Shown here one piece after another: positions 26,930 through 36,645 of a DNA stretch of 48,168 bases (position 1 is the first letter of the stretch; the number at the start of each line of letters is the position of its first letter). This DNA comes from Acholeplasmataceae bacterium (lineage in GTDB: Bacteria > Bacillota_I > Bacilli_A > Acholeplasmatales > Acholeplasmataceae). The translations under genes were made by a program, and so were the position numbers. The stretch is taken from the NCBI GenBank assembly GCA_021736335.1, contig JAIPGC010000004.1:1-48168 (forward strand), written 5' to 3'. Under the pieces are notes generated by a model. The model ran no database searches. It worked only from the letters and a program-made list of their open reading frames with translations, and had not been told where the DNA came from.

Positions 26930-29900
26930 ATGAACAAAGTTTTTAAACTATTTACAGTTTTGTTAATGGTTGGATTAGCCTTTGGGATCACAGCATGTAA
27001 GCCAGAAGAAATCATCCCAGAAATTACTGAATTCAACGTTTTAGGCGGATGGACAGATGGTGGAGATGGTGTATACACCTTAAATACGAACACAACATCT
27101 GAATTAGATTTTTCTTATGATAAAGCTACCTACCCATATGCATTTATGAGTAGTGCCGATATCACTCAAGACCTTTCTATATTTAAGAAGCTTGTTATTA
27201 CTGTAGAAGGTACAGGAACAATGCTTGTTAAATTGGAAACAAATGATTCAACACCTGCAAAGGAAGTTGGACTCAATGTTACAGGTATTCAAGGCACATA
27301 TGAATGGAATTTGTTGGCTGATTCAGATTTCTTAGCTAAAGTTGACAAAGTAGTAGTCATTGCTGCTCCAGGCAAAGAAGATTCAATTGGTAGTATAACA
27401 ATTTCACAATTGAAATTTGATGTTGCAGTTGCTACAGGATTTATCATTCAATCAGATTTTAACAATATTCCTACAAATGTAAATGAATATAATGGAACAG
27501 ATGAAACTTTTGATTTCAACATGAAATGGGAAAATTTTGCTGAAGAAACTTATACAATCTCATATGTAGGTACTACAACAGTTGTATCCTTTGATAAAGC
27601 TGCTGGCCAAGAATGGTCAACAATGCAGTCTCAAGTTCAAGGTGACTTTTCTGATTTTAATTATGTTGTTGCAATCGTAAGTGGTACTGTTGGACAAAAA
27701 TTCTTACTGAAAGCAGCTAATAATTATGAAAATTTCATTTTCTTAACAGCTGAAGAACAAGAAGTTGTTGTTGATATCTCAGAAATGACAGCAGCAGAAA
27801 AGAATGCGATAACAGCTATCTTCGCTTTTGGTAAAGCAGGTGCAATTGGTACTGGTGATTTTGTTATTCATGAAGCTTTCATGACAGCAGAATATGACTA
27901 TCAACCTCCTGTCATCATCAAGAATGTTTATAATGGCACTGATTTATCATTTGCTGTTACAAAATGGTATGATGGTGGAGATTTAAATTATACACTAACT
28001 GAAGATGGATCAGATTTAATCGTTGATTATAATAAGACTTCAGATTGGGCATATATGGTTGGTCATATTGAAGGAGATTTAAGTTCATTTGCAACACTTG
28101 AATTTGAAGTTACAGGCACTTTAAACAAGACAGCCTTATTCAAAGTCGAAAGTCCATCTGGAAACATTGAACAATCAGTTACTTTTGATGGAACAAGACA
28201 AACAGTTGTTATTGAATTGTCAGGTATGACACCTACATCTCTTTCTACAATTAATAAAGTCGTCATATTCGCTGCTCCAGGTGGTTCTGGATCAGGTCAA
28301 TTTACACTACATAGTACAACATTCATGACATCTGATTTCAGTCTACAAGATACTTGGGCTGAAAATGATGCTGGAACCTATACTTTCACAACTACTGTTG
28401 ATAATACAGTTTTAGTTACTTATACCAAAGTTGCTCAAGGTTGGGTCTTTATGAAGAGTGTATTCACTCCAGAAGAAGTAGCCGGATTGAACACATTAAA
28501 CATCACATTAAAAGGAACAGATGGTAAACAAGTTCTTGTCAAAGTTAATGGTGTAGAACAATGGGTTACTTTCGTTGGTACCGATGAAACTACAGTTACA
28601 TTTACAGCTCCAGCATTTACAGAAATCATCATGTTTGCTGAAGGTGGCGTTGATAATGCAACTGGCACATTTGAAATCATTAGTGCAGTAATGACTTATG
28701 TTGCACCTGACATGGATCCAACACTTATTGTTGATATCAACTCTAATTGGGCTGAAAACGATCTAGGAACTTATGCATTTACTACAGTTGATGACGTTGT
28801 CACAGTTGACTATACGAAGGCTGCAGGACAAGAATGGGTATTCTTCAGACAAAATTTTGATGCTCAAGAAGTTGCTGGTCTCAATACATTAACACTCGTG
28901 TTACAAGGTACTGCAGACAAACAAGTTTTAGTTAAACCAAATGATAGTGGTGCTCTAGAACAATGGGTTACTTTTGGTGCTGAACCAGTGACAGTTGTAG
29001 TTTACGCTGATGCATTTGCTAATATCATTTTCTTTGCTGAAGCAGGTGTCGCACCTGCATCAGGATCATTTGAAATTCTAAGTGCTACATTAAGCTATAC
29101 CTATATGATTGAAGATTGGGTAGCTAACGTATCATCTATTTATACAATTACAGAAGATGCTGGTGCATTTACTGTAGATTATGCAAAACTAGCTGGTAAT
29201 GAATGGGAATGGATTAGAGTTCAATTCGATGCAAACGAAGTTGCTGGATTAAATACATTAACTATCGTTTTATCTGGTACTGCTGGTAATCAAGTTTTAG
29301 TTAAACCAAATGACAGTGGTGCACTTGAACAAATGGTCACATTCGTTGATGAAAGTCCTATTACGGTTACAGTAACTGCGGAAGCATTTGCTAATATCAT
29401 CTTATTTGCACAACCAGGAACTGCTCCAGCTACTGGTTCATTTACAATAGTCAGTGCTACTTTATCATATGTCAGTGATGAACCAGAATGGATAGGCTAC
29501 AACATGACTGTTGATCAAACTGAAAATGATGTTACCATCACATATTCTGCAACACCTGCAACTTGGTGGGATAACAATGCACAACTTCCAGTCGTAGGTT
29601 TCGATGGAACGATGAACCAAGTGTTATTCACATTTACTGGTGTTCTTGGTCATGAATATCTGTTTAAGATTGAAGGCGGCGGACAAGCTAAAGAATTAGC
29701 AATCGTTGGTACTGGTGTTGAACAAGAATTATTATTGCCACTTGACACCATGTCAGAAGTACAAAGAGATGGCTTAAACTTAATCATCGTCTTTGTTAAG
29801 ACAGAAGCTGCTGCTGGTACACTTGTATTAAAGAATTGGGAATATGGTCCAGTGCTTCCACCTGCTGATCCAGAATGGGTTGCAGTAGGAACGGCAACAG

Positions 29901-30253
29901 TAGTCACTACAGTTACTGAAACAACAATAACATATACGAATACACCTACTCCAAATTGGTGGGATAACCATGCGAAACTCGCTGTTCCTGATTTCAATGG
30001 AGCAACTACATCCATCGTGTTTACATTCACAGGTGTTGTTGACAAAGAATATGTATTTAAAGTTGAAGGTGGTGGAGCTGGTGTTGAAGTATCAGTTGTA
30101 GCTACTGGTGCTGAACAAACAGCAACCATCTCATTAAGCACTTTAAATCAAACTCAAAAAGACGGTTTGAACTTACTTGTAGTTTTCGCTAAAACAGCTG
30201 GATTCTCAGGTACGGTCGTCATCACTAATATCGAATACGTCGTTACACCATAA
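26930..30253 (+). CDS. Lipoprotein of eight tandem CBM-like modules
   Basis: This is a surface lipoprotein (lipobox ITAC, Cys23) of 1107 residues, with no recognisable catalytic domain. The rest is eight degenerate repeats of about 120 residues (approximately 35-165, 195-322, 340-467, 473-591, 605-724, 728-848, 853-973 and 982-1105). Each has an early W..G..YT or equivalent strand, a [FY][TD]K..[GE]W segment, a VLVK or FKVE strand and a closing G.F.I.....Y strand, typical of beta-sandwich carbohydrate-binding modules. Modules 4-6 are the most alike (EVAGLNTL recurs in all three), as are 7 and 8 (WWDN, EGGG, KDGLNL/RDGLNL). As first gene of the locus it probably captures polysaccharide at the cell surface. 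Binding is inferred from fold and context. Confidence 0.82.
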   Translation: MNKVFKLFTVLLMVGLAFGITACKPEEIIPEITEFNVLGGWTDGGDGVYTLNTNTTSELDFSYDKATYPYAFMSSADITQDLSIFKKLVITVEGTGTMLVKLETNDSTPAKEVGLNVTGIQGTYEWNLLADSDFLAKVDKVVVIAAPGKEDSIGSITISQLKFDVAVATGFIIQSDFNNIPTNVNEYNGTDETFDFNMKWENFAEETYTISYVGTTTVVSFDKAAGQEWSTMQSQVQGDFSDFNYVVAIVSGTVGQKFLLKAANNYENFIFLTAEEQEVVVDISEMTAAEKNAITAIFAFGKAGAIGTGDFVIHEAFMTAEYDYQPPVIIKNVYNGTDLSFAVTKWYDGGDLNYTLTEDGSDLIVDYNKTSDWAYMVGHIEGDLSSFATLEFEVTGTLNKTALFKVESPSGNIEQSVTFDGTRQTVVIELSGMTPTSLSTINKVVIFAAPGGSGSGQFTLHSTTFMTSDFSLQDTWAENDAGTYTFTTTVDNTVLVTYTKVAQGWVFMKSVFTPEEVAGLNTLNITLKGTDGKQVLVKVNGVEQWVTFVGTDETTVTFTAPAFTEIIMFAEGGVDNATGTFEIISAVMTYVAPDMDPTLIVDINSNWAENDLGTYAFTTVDDVVTVDYTKAAGQEWVFFRQNFDAQEVAGLNTLTLVLQGTADKQVLVKPNDSGALEQWVTFGAEPVTVVVYADAFANIIFFAEAGVAPASGSFEILSATLSYTYMIEDWVANVSSIYTITEDAGAFTVDYAKLAGNEWEWIRVQFDANEVAGLNTLTIVLSGTAGNQVLVKPNDSGALEQMVTFVDESPITVTVTAEAFANIILFAQPGTAPATGSFTIVSATLSYVSDEPEWIGYNMTVDQTENDVTITYSATPATWWDNNAQLPVVGFDGTMNQVLFTFTGVLGHEYLFKIEGGGQAKELAIVGTGVEQELLLPLDTMSEVQRDGLNLIIVFVKTEAAAGTLVLKNWEYGPVLPPADPEWVAVGTATVVTTVTETTITYTNTPTPNWWDNHAKLAVPDFNGATTSIVFTFTGVVDKEYVFKVEGGGAGVEVSVVATGAEQTATISLSTLNQTQKDGLNLLVVFAKTAGFSGTVVITNIEYVVTP

Positions 30254-30273
30254 TTAAAAATTGATAACTTGAG

Positions 30274-30303
30274 ATGGCGCATGGAAGCTTTTCTATGCGC
30301 CAT
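30274..30303 (+). other. Intergenic stem-loop without a T tract
   Basis: A 13-bp stem pairs 30274-30286 (ATGGCGCATGGAA) with 30291-30303 (TTCTATGCGCCAT) with one G-U pair and a GCTT loop. No U run follows. It is better read as an mRNA-stabilising or processing hairpin than as a terminator. Confidence 0.7.
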
Positions 30304-30341
30304 ACTCTAAATATTACGTATTAATGAATAGGAGGAAAAAA

Positions 30342-31775
30342 ATGAAGAAAATTATGATTATCGTAGGGGCGATTTTCTTAGCATTTGGTCTTTTTGCCTG
30401 TGCAAAGGATGAGACTCCAAGTGGTAAAACCGTTATTACCTATGCATCTTGGAATTTAGGATCTGCAGAATCTGAAGAGCCTAACATGGAAAGATTAATG
30501 ATTGATGCTTTTATGGAAGAATATACAGATATTGAAGTACAAATCATTGAAAGACCTAAAATTCCAGGAACAAACAATGATCTTGGGTGGAATGAATTTC
30601 TAGCAGCACGTGCATCAACTCAAACATTACCAGATGTTTTTCAATCTGATAATATTCCATATTATGTCATTAATGACTGGGCTTATAATTTAACAACAAT
30701 TGCAAATGCAGATCCAGAATATCTTAACGTGAGTGAAGATATTAGAGCAGTTGCTACATATGATGGGAAAGTCATGGCACTGCCAAATGCAGTCCATTAT
30801 GCAGGATATGTTGTCAATCAATCTTTATATGATCGTCAAGGTCAAGATTATCCAACAGTAGATTCAACAATGGATGAAGTCATTCAATTGACGAAAGCAG
30901 CTGCAAACCATGCCAGCACCAATAATACAGGTGTTGTTGGTTTTGAAGGTATTGAACATATCATTCATTGGTATCCTGCTCAATTGAATTCAGATTTCGG
31001 ATGGTTTACACTTTCTGAGGATGGATTTAATCTTGATTCTCCAGAGTTTGCTACTACGATGGCATTATATCGTACAATGAGAACAGATACGACTTATGTA
31101 CTAGAAGCACTTTTTGATGCTGCTGGTGAAGAAAATCCAACAGTTGTCTTAGGTGATATTTTCCCAGAAGGTGATTATTTCAATAATGGTGTCATTTTGA
31201 TTAAATGGTATTATTCATGGGATTTTGGTTGGATACAATCCAAGATCAATTCTGGTCAATACACATGGGATTTAGATTTCATAGGAACACCAGTTGTCAA
31301 CGGTAATAAACGTGTGCCTATTGTTGCTGATTTCTTTACTGTCGCATCTAACACCGCACATCCAGAAGAAGCTTATTTGCTTGCTAAATGGATGGGTTAT
31401 GGCAAAGATGGATATAACGAACGTTTAAATCTAAGTTCAACTGTAGCAGGCATTTCACAAGTTAACTTTGCACCTATTCAAAATGATTCAGATTTGCTAG
31501 ATGCATATTTTGCTTTGTATCCATCATTTTCAAATTTAAGAAGTATCATTGAAGATGGAACATTGATTGTTGAACCTCCAAAATATTTACCTGGTTACAT
31601 TAATGCCAGATATCAAGGAACTTATGATGCTGAAAACAAAATGGGTGATATTATCAATAGCTTGTTAGCTGGAGAGGTATTGCTTGCAGATATTAAGACA
31701 CAACTCAATTTAAGAGCAAATGCTTTATATGATGAGGCACGTCAAGAATTCGAAACTGCATTAGCTAATAAATAA
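30342..31775 (+). CDS. Sugar ABC transporter substrate-binding lipoprotein
   Basis: This is a family 1 extracellular solute-binding protein for oligosaccharides. The 477-residue product has a lipoprotein signal (lipobox LFAC, Cys20), an N-terminal ITYASWNLGS strand, a central hinge region and the conserved DFFTVASNTAHPEEAYLLAKWM near the C-terminus. I use the ATG at 30342 with AGGAGG just upstream; the ATG at 30324 would place the ribosome site inside the gene. It is the second gene of the glycan locus and probably feeds one of the two permease pairs. Confidence 0.9.
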   Translation: MKKIMIIVGAIFLAFGLFACAKDETPSGKTVITYASWNLGSAESEEPNMERLMIDAFMEEYTDIEVQIIERPKIPGTNNDLGWNEFLAARASTQTLPDVFQSDNIPYYVINDWAYNLTTIANADPEYLNVSEDIRAVATYDGKVMALPNAVHYAGYVVNQSLYDRQGQDYPTVDSTMDEVIQLTKAAANHASTNNTGVVGFEGIEHIIHWYPAQLNSDFGWFTLSEDGFNLDSPEFATTMALYRTMRTDTTYVLEALFDAAGEENPTVVLGDIFPEGDYFNNGVILIKWYYSWDFGWIQSKINSGQYTWDLDFIGTPVVNGNKRVPIVADFFTVASNTAHPEEAYLLAKWMGYGKDGYNERLNLSSTVAGISQVNFAPIQNDSDLLDAYFALYPSFSNLRSIIEDGTLIVEPPKYLPGYINARYQGTYDAENKMGDIINSLLAGEVLLADIKTQLNLRANALYDEARQEFETALANK

Positions 31776-31791
31776 TGCATCTTACTATGAT

Positions 31792-31819
31792 AAGGGAACC
31801 CCTATCTGGGGGTCCCTTT
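31792..31819 (+). other. GC-rich stem-loop after the binding lipoprotein gene
   Basis: AAGGGA-A-CCCC pairs with GGGG-G-TCCCTT across TATCT, with one internal mismatch. Only three T residues follow. It may be a partial terminator or an RNA-end stabiliser that favours the binding-protein mRNA over the genes downstream. Confidence 0.6.
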
Positions 31820-31839
31820 CAAAATAGATGAGGGGACAT

Positions 31840-34812
31840 ATGAAAATTACTGTTAAACTAAAAAAATATGTTATATGGGGACTTTCTGGACTCATTCTCA
31901 TTTTTGTTTTACTCGGATTGGGTGGAACCTTCAGTTCAAAGGGAGTTGCTCATCCAACATTAGATTTATTACCAGCAATTGCAGTAGAAGATTATTATTC
32001 TGCATACTTGCTTTCAAATGAACAGGCAATCCAAGATAGCGATGAAATACATGTCATTTCAGCGCCTGATTTTATCTTGCCTATTGGTGAGGTTTTAAGT
32101 GAAGATCAAACATATTATGAATGGATAGATGATCACACTGTAACAGTTCAATTTACGATTGCTACAAGTGGTATGTATCACCTATATTTTAACTATTTAT
32201 CACAAACAGATTCACATATGCCTATATCTCTATCAGTAAAACTCAATGGTGCAGAATATGCTCCATATTACGAAGCTTCACAGATTACTTTAAATACCCT
32301 ATGGAAGGAATCAACCAATGAATTAGGTACTGATCGATATGGGAATGATGTTAGTGTGATGCAAGAGATTGTTGAAACGTGGCAATATGTTGCACTTAAG
32401 GATGCAAGACGTTTATATCCAGAAGGACTGATGTTTTATTTGCCAGCCGGTGAAAACGAGATTCAATTTGAAAAACTGTCTGGTGAATTATTACTTAAAG
32501 AAATAAAGATTCAAGCTAAAACCGATTATCTTAACTATGAAAATTATCTCAACTTACAAGACGCGACCTCTGCAAAAGGGTTGATTCGTCTTGAAGCTGA
32601 GCAAGCATATTATAAAAATTCTTCAACCATTGGAAGAGGTGTGAGTAGAGATCCACTCGTGCTTCCTTTTTCCATGACAAAATTAAAACTTAATGTTTTA
32701 GGTACAGATTCTTATGATGTTTCTGGGGATGCAGCAACTTGGATTGCTCAAGTTGAACAACCAGGATATTATGCGATTACATTGAAAGTAAAACAAGTGA
32801 GACAAAATACGACCGTCTATCGGAGTTTATATATCAATGGGGAAATTCCTTTTCAAGAGGCACAAGTTTTGCCAATCTCATATGATAGAGACTGGCAAAA
32901 TTTGACGCTTTCAAATTCAGAAAATGAGCCTTATTTATTTTATTTGGAACCTGGTGACACAATCACCTTGGAGGTCAACAGTTCGATGTTTGCTACAATT
33001 GTTGATCGAATTAGAATTGTAAGTAATGAAATGAGCCAGCTTGGCTTAGATATAACTAAACTAACAAGAAATAATACAGATCAAGGTATTGATTGGGACA
33101 TGATTCTATATTTTCCTAATCTTTATCTGCAATTGACTGAATGGATAACTGAATTAAATCTCATAACAGAGTCATTAAGTGCAATGTATGGATTTGAAAA
33201 AGATGCTCAGATTGTTCAAGATATCCAAGCTGCTATTGATAAGATTGAAAAAATCGAAGATGATATCAATGAATTACCTCGTCGTTTAACTCTATTATCC
33301 ACAGGATCTTCGAGTGCTGTTCAATTGTTAAGCAGCCAAATCGATAGTATCTTGAAACAACCGATGATTTTTGATTCGATATTTATTCATACACTGGATC
33401 AAAAACTTCCAAGAGCCAATGGAAGTGGTTGGGACAGTTTTAGAATTTCTGCTGGTCGCTTCTTTATGTCGTTTTTTGATGTCTCGTATACAGAAAAAGC
33501 TTCAGCTGATGAACTTGAAGTATGGGTTAATCGATCTCGTCAATATGTTGATTTACTTCAAAAACTAACAGATGACCAATTTACTTCTGTATCAGGAATC
33601 AAAGTTAAAATATCTTTGATTAGTGATGATAGTAAGTTATTGCTCGCAAACTCAGCTGATCAGCAACCTGATGCTGCTCTAGGGATCTCTGCATGGATTC
33701 CTAATGAATATGGCATGCGAGGCATGCTCTATGATATGAGTCAAGCTGAAGGATTCTCTGATGTTATCTCTGTTTTTAATCCTGAACAACTCATTCCAAT
33801 GGTTTATGATGGTAAATTATATGGTTTACCTGAAACAGAAAATTTCTTTGTTTTATTTTATCGTCAAGATATTTTAGATCAATTAGGATTAAGTGTTCCT
33901 AACACATGGGAAGATGTTTTAAATATGCTACCAGTACTGAGAAGATATGGTATGAGTTTTTATATTCCTCTATCAAACAGTAGTGCATTGAAATCTTTTG
34001 ATGCGACAGGACCATTTATCAATCAGTTTGAAGGAGAAATCTATGCAGCAGACGGTTTATCTGCTGCACTAGATAATGAAAATACAATTGAGGCTATGAC
34101 CTTTATGACTGATTTATTTCGTGAGTATAGTATGCCCTATCAAGTAGCTAGTTTCTTTAACAGTTTCAGATATTCTAGTATTCCAATTGGTATCGGTGAT
34201 TTTGGAATGTACTTACAGTTAATGAATGCTGCATCTGATATTAGTGGATTATGGGATATTGCACTTGTACCTGGTATTCAGCATGAAAAGTTTAATCCTG
34301 AAACAAATCAGATGGAAACAGTCATCAATCGTTCAATGTCTGGTGCTCAACAAGCAAGTGTTATCTTTGATAAGAGTGAAAAGAAAGAAGAAGCGTGGGA
34401 GTTTTTATCATGGTGGATGTCTACTGATACGCAACTGATGTTTTCTAGTACTTTGCTTAATACATTAGGAACGAGATACTTATGGAATAGTGCCAATCTA
34501 GAAGCATTTGAACAGTTTAGTTGGAATGAAGAGCATAAAGCAATTATCCTTGAACAATGGACACATCTAAAAGAAATTCCTAAAATACCTGGAAGTTATA
34601 TCATTGAACGCGAGATCAGCAACACTTGGAACAGTGTTGTTTATGATGATGCCAATCTCAGAAGCACAATCAGTGATGCTATTATAAAAATTGATAAAGA
34701 ATTAGCAAGAAAGATGAAGGAATTCGGATATCTTGATGCTAAAGGCAATATGATCAAACCGTTTAATTTACCGACAAGAGAAGAAATAGAGGGGTGGTAT
34801 CCTCATGACTAA
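31840..34812 (+). CDS. Membrane-anchored CBM-like/solute-binding protein fusion
   Basis: A 990-residue protein with one N-terminal membrane helix (residues 9-28, no lipobox). Two beta-sandwich, carbohydrate-binding-like regions follow (about 48-230 and 245-395; YHLYFNYLS and [11 protein letters not shown] strands), then a helical linker (about 415-510), and from about 555 to 960 a family 1 solute-binding domain ([47 protein letters not shown]). It is therefore a tethered receptor with its own glycan-binding front end. I use the ATG at 31840 behind AGGGG. It overlaps the next permease gene by 8 bases, so it is coupled to that pair. Confidence 0.85.
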   Translation: MKITVKLKKYVIWGLSGLILIFVLLGLGGTFSSKGVAHPTLDLLPAIAVEDYYSAYLLSNEQAIQDSDEIHVISAPDFILPIGEVLSEDQTYYEWIDDHTVTVQFTIATSGMYHLYFNYLSQTDSHMPISLSVKLNGAEYAPYYEASQITLNTLWKESTNELGTDRYGNDVSVMQEIVETWQYVALKDARRLYPEGLMFYLPAGENEIQFEKLSGELLLKEIKIQAKTDYLNYENYLNLQDATSAKGLIRLEAEQAYYKNSSTIGRGVSRDPLVLPFSMTKLKLNVLGTDSYDVSGDAATWIAQVEQPGYYAITLKVKQVRQNTTVYRSLYINGEIPFQEAQVLPISYDRDWQNLTLSNSENEPYLFYLEPGDTITLEVNSSMFATIVDRIRIVSNEMSQLGLDITKLTRNNTDQGIDWDMILYFPNLYLQLTEWITELNLITESLSAMYGFEKDAQIVQDIQAAIDKIEKIEDDINELPRRLTLLSTGSSSAVQLLSSQIDSILKQPMIFDSIFIHTLDQKLPRANGSGWDSFRISAGRFFMSFFDVSYTEKASADELEVWVNRSRQYVDLLQKLTDDQFTSVSGIKVKISLISDDSKLLLANSADQQPDAALGISAWIPNEYGMRGMLYDMSQAEGFSDVISVFNPEQLIPMVYDGKLYGLPETENFFVLFYRQDILDQLGLSVPNTWEDVLNMLPVLRRYGMSFYIPLSNSSALKSFDATGPFINQFEGEIYAADGLSAALDNENTIEAMTFMTDLFREYSMPYQVASFFNSFRYSSIPIGIGDFGMYLQLMNAASDISGLWDIALVPGIQHEKFNPETNQMETVINRSMSGAQQASVIFDKSEKKEEAWEFLSWWMSTDTQLMFSSTLLNTLGTRYLWNSANLEAFEQFSWNEEHKAIILEQWTHLKEIPKIPGSYIIEREISNTWNSVVYDDANLRSTISDAIIKIDKELARKMKEFGYLDAKGNMIKPFNLPTREEIEGWYPHD

Positions 34813-35752
34813 TCAAGTGAAAAAAGATCATAAAATCAGAAAGTTCATAGCAACCGAGAAACTACTTTTTAAAAAAGACGATAAAATTGCTTATCTTTTC
34901 TCATTACCTTACATTCTTTTGTTTCTTACATTTATTGTTATTCCAATCGTTTTAGCAATCTATTTGTCTTTTACGACTTTTGATTTAGTAAGTTTTCCAA
35001 AATTCAATGGATTCAATAATTACATATATTTATTGACTTCTGATGAAGAATTTATGAAATATATCTTACCAAACACCATCAAGTTTGCAATTATAGTCGG
35101 ACCTGGAGGATATGCACTTTCATTTGTTATGGCTTGGGCACTTGCTCAATTACCACATCGTTTGAGAACCGTTCTTGCTATCGTCTTATATTCCCCATCA
35201 TTAACTGCTGGGGTTACAATGACTGTTGTTTGGCGTGTTTTCTTTGCTGGTGATCAATCAGGATATCTAAATGCTATTTTGTTGCAGCTAGGTATGATTG
35301 TCGAACCAATCTCCTTTTTACAATCACCAGACTTTCTCTTTACAATCATGATTCTCGTTGCATTATGGGGAAGCATGGGTATTGGTTTTTTAGCAATGCT
35401 CGCTGGTATCTTGAATATTGATCAAGAACTTTATGAAGCTGCTGCAATTGATGGTATGAAGAATCGGTTCCAAGAAGTATTCTATATTACCATCCCATCA
35501 ATGAAACCGCAAATGCTCTTTGGAGCAGTTATGGCTATTGTTGGGACATTTAGTGCTGGAGCATTAGGTGTTCAGCTTTCAGGTGCAAATCCAACACCTA
35601 ATTATGCTGGATCACTCATTGTAAACCATATTGAAGATTATGGTTTCATTCGTTATGATATGGGCTATGCTGCTGCATTGTCTTTAATATTATTGTTAAT
35701 CATTTACTTTTTCAGCCGTCTATCATGGCGGTTCTTTGGCGATAAGGATTAG
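34805..35752 (+). CDS. Sugar ABC transporter permease, MalF-type (pair 1)
   Basis: This is the first inner-membrane subunit of permease pair 1. The 315-residue product has a cytosolic basic N-terminus, six hydrophobic segments, and the EAA loop [25 protein letters not shown] that docks on the ATPase. The start overlaps the preceding binding-protein fusion by 8 bases, suggesting that fusion is its receptor. The loop after TM1 ([23 protein letters not shown]) is characteristic of MalF/UgpA-type sugar permeases. Confidence 0.92.
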   Translation: MTNQVKKDHKIRKFIATEKLLFKKDDKIAYLFSLPYILLFLTFIVIPIVLAIYLSFTTFDLVSFPKFNGFNNYIYLLTSDEEFMKYILPNTIKFAIIVGPGGYALSFVMAWALAQLPHRLRTVLAIVLYSPSLTAGVTMTVVWRVFFAGDQSGYLNAILLQLGMIVEPISFLQSPDFLFTIMILVALWGSMGIGFLAMLAGILNIDQELYEAAAIDGMKNRFQEVFYITIPSMKPQMLFGAVMAIVGTFSAGALGVQLSGANPTPNYAGSLIVNHIEDYGFIRYDMGYAAALSLILLLIIYFFSRLSWRFFGDKD

Positions 35753-35761
35753 GTGACGCAT

Positions 35762-36637
35762 ATGAAGAAAAGTTATAGAGCTGTCAAAGTTAATCCAACT
35801 AAATTCGGAATGGATCAAGTGCCGTTTTTACTCATGGTTGCACCTGTTGCATTATTTATGTTATTGCCTTTGGTTTATATCTTTAATCATGCATTTAAAC
35901 CATTTGATGAATTAATTGAATATCCACCAAGATTTTTCGTAAGAAGACCAACGCTGATCAACGTTTATGAACTTTTCCAAACATCAACAACAACAGGTAT
36001 CCCTGTATCTAGATATTTGTTTAATAGTATCGTAATAACAATTATTGTTGTTGTCTTATCCATTTTCTTAAGTACAATTACAGGATATGCACTTTCTAAG
36101 TTGAAGTTTCATATCAAAGGAACCATATCAAAAATCAATACGCTTGCTATGATGTTTGTTGGTACTGCAGTCATTATTCCTAGATACATCATCATCGAGC
36201 AATTAGGCTTCATTGATAGTTTCTTTGTTCATATTATTCCAGTGATTGCCATTCCTGTGGGCTTATTCTTGGTTAAACAATTTATTGATCAAATACCCAA
36301 TGAATTATTGGATGCTGCTAAAATTGATGGAGCAAGCAGTTTCACCATCTATTTGAAGATTATCTTGCCATTAATTAAGCCTGCAATAGCAACTATTGCC
36401 ATATTATCTTTTCAAAGTGTATGGAATAATGCAGACATATCAGCTACCTACATCAATACCGATTCACTCAAAACATTTGCCTATTATATGGCAACTCTTT
36501 CATCGTCTTCCAATGTTGTTGCTGGACAAGGCATGAATGCAGTTGCATCACTCATCATGTTTTTACCGAACCTAATCATCTTCATATTCTTACAAAGTAA
36601 GGTTATGAGCACGATGGTTAATTCGGGGATTAAGTAG
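35762..36637 (+). CDS. Sugar ABC transporter permease, MalG-type (pair 1)
   Basis: This is the second membrane subunit of permease pair 1 (291 residues). It shows six hydrophobic segments and the EAA loop DAAKIDGASSFTIYLKIILPLIKP. The frame opens at a GTG (35753), but AGGTGA (35751-35756) overlaps that codon and lies properly before the ATG at 35762, so the ATG is used. It follows the MalF-type gene after 9 bases. Confidence 0.92.
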   Translation: MKKSYRAVKVNPTKFGMDQVPFLLMVAPVALFMLLPLVYIFNHAFKPFDELIEYPPRFFVRRPTLINVYELFQTSTTTGIPVSRYLFNSIVITIIVVVLSIFLSTITGYALSKLKFHIKGTISKINTLAMMFVGTAVIIPRYIIIEQLGFIDSFFVHIIPVIAIPVGLFLVKQFIDQIPNELLDAAKIDGASSFTIYLKIILPLIKPAIATIAILSFQSVWNNADISATYINTDSLKTFAYYMATLSSSSNVVAGQGMNAVASLIMFLPNLIIFIFLQSKVMSTMVNSGIK

Positions 36638-36645
36638 GTGAGCAT

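Noticed and set aside
29650-30141. Antisense open frame of 163 codons inside the eight-module lipoprotein gene
   Set aside because: It lies opposite repeat modules 7 and 8, has Thr/Val/Ser-biased composition mirroring the sense repeats, and no ribosome site.
26930-30253. Repeats read as a CRISPR or DNA-level satellite
   Set aside because: The repetition is at protein level (about 120-residue modules with diverged DNA). There are no short identical repeats with unique spacers.
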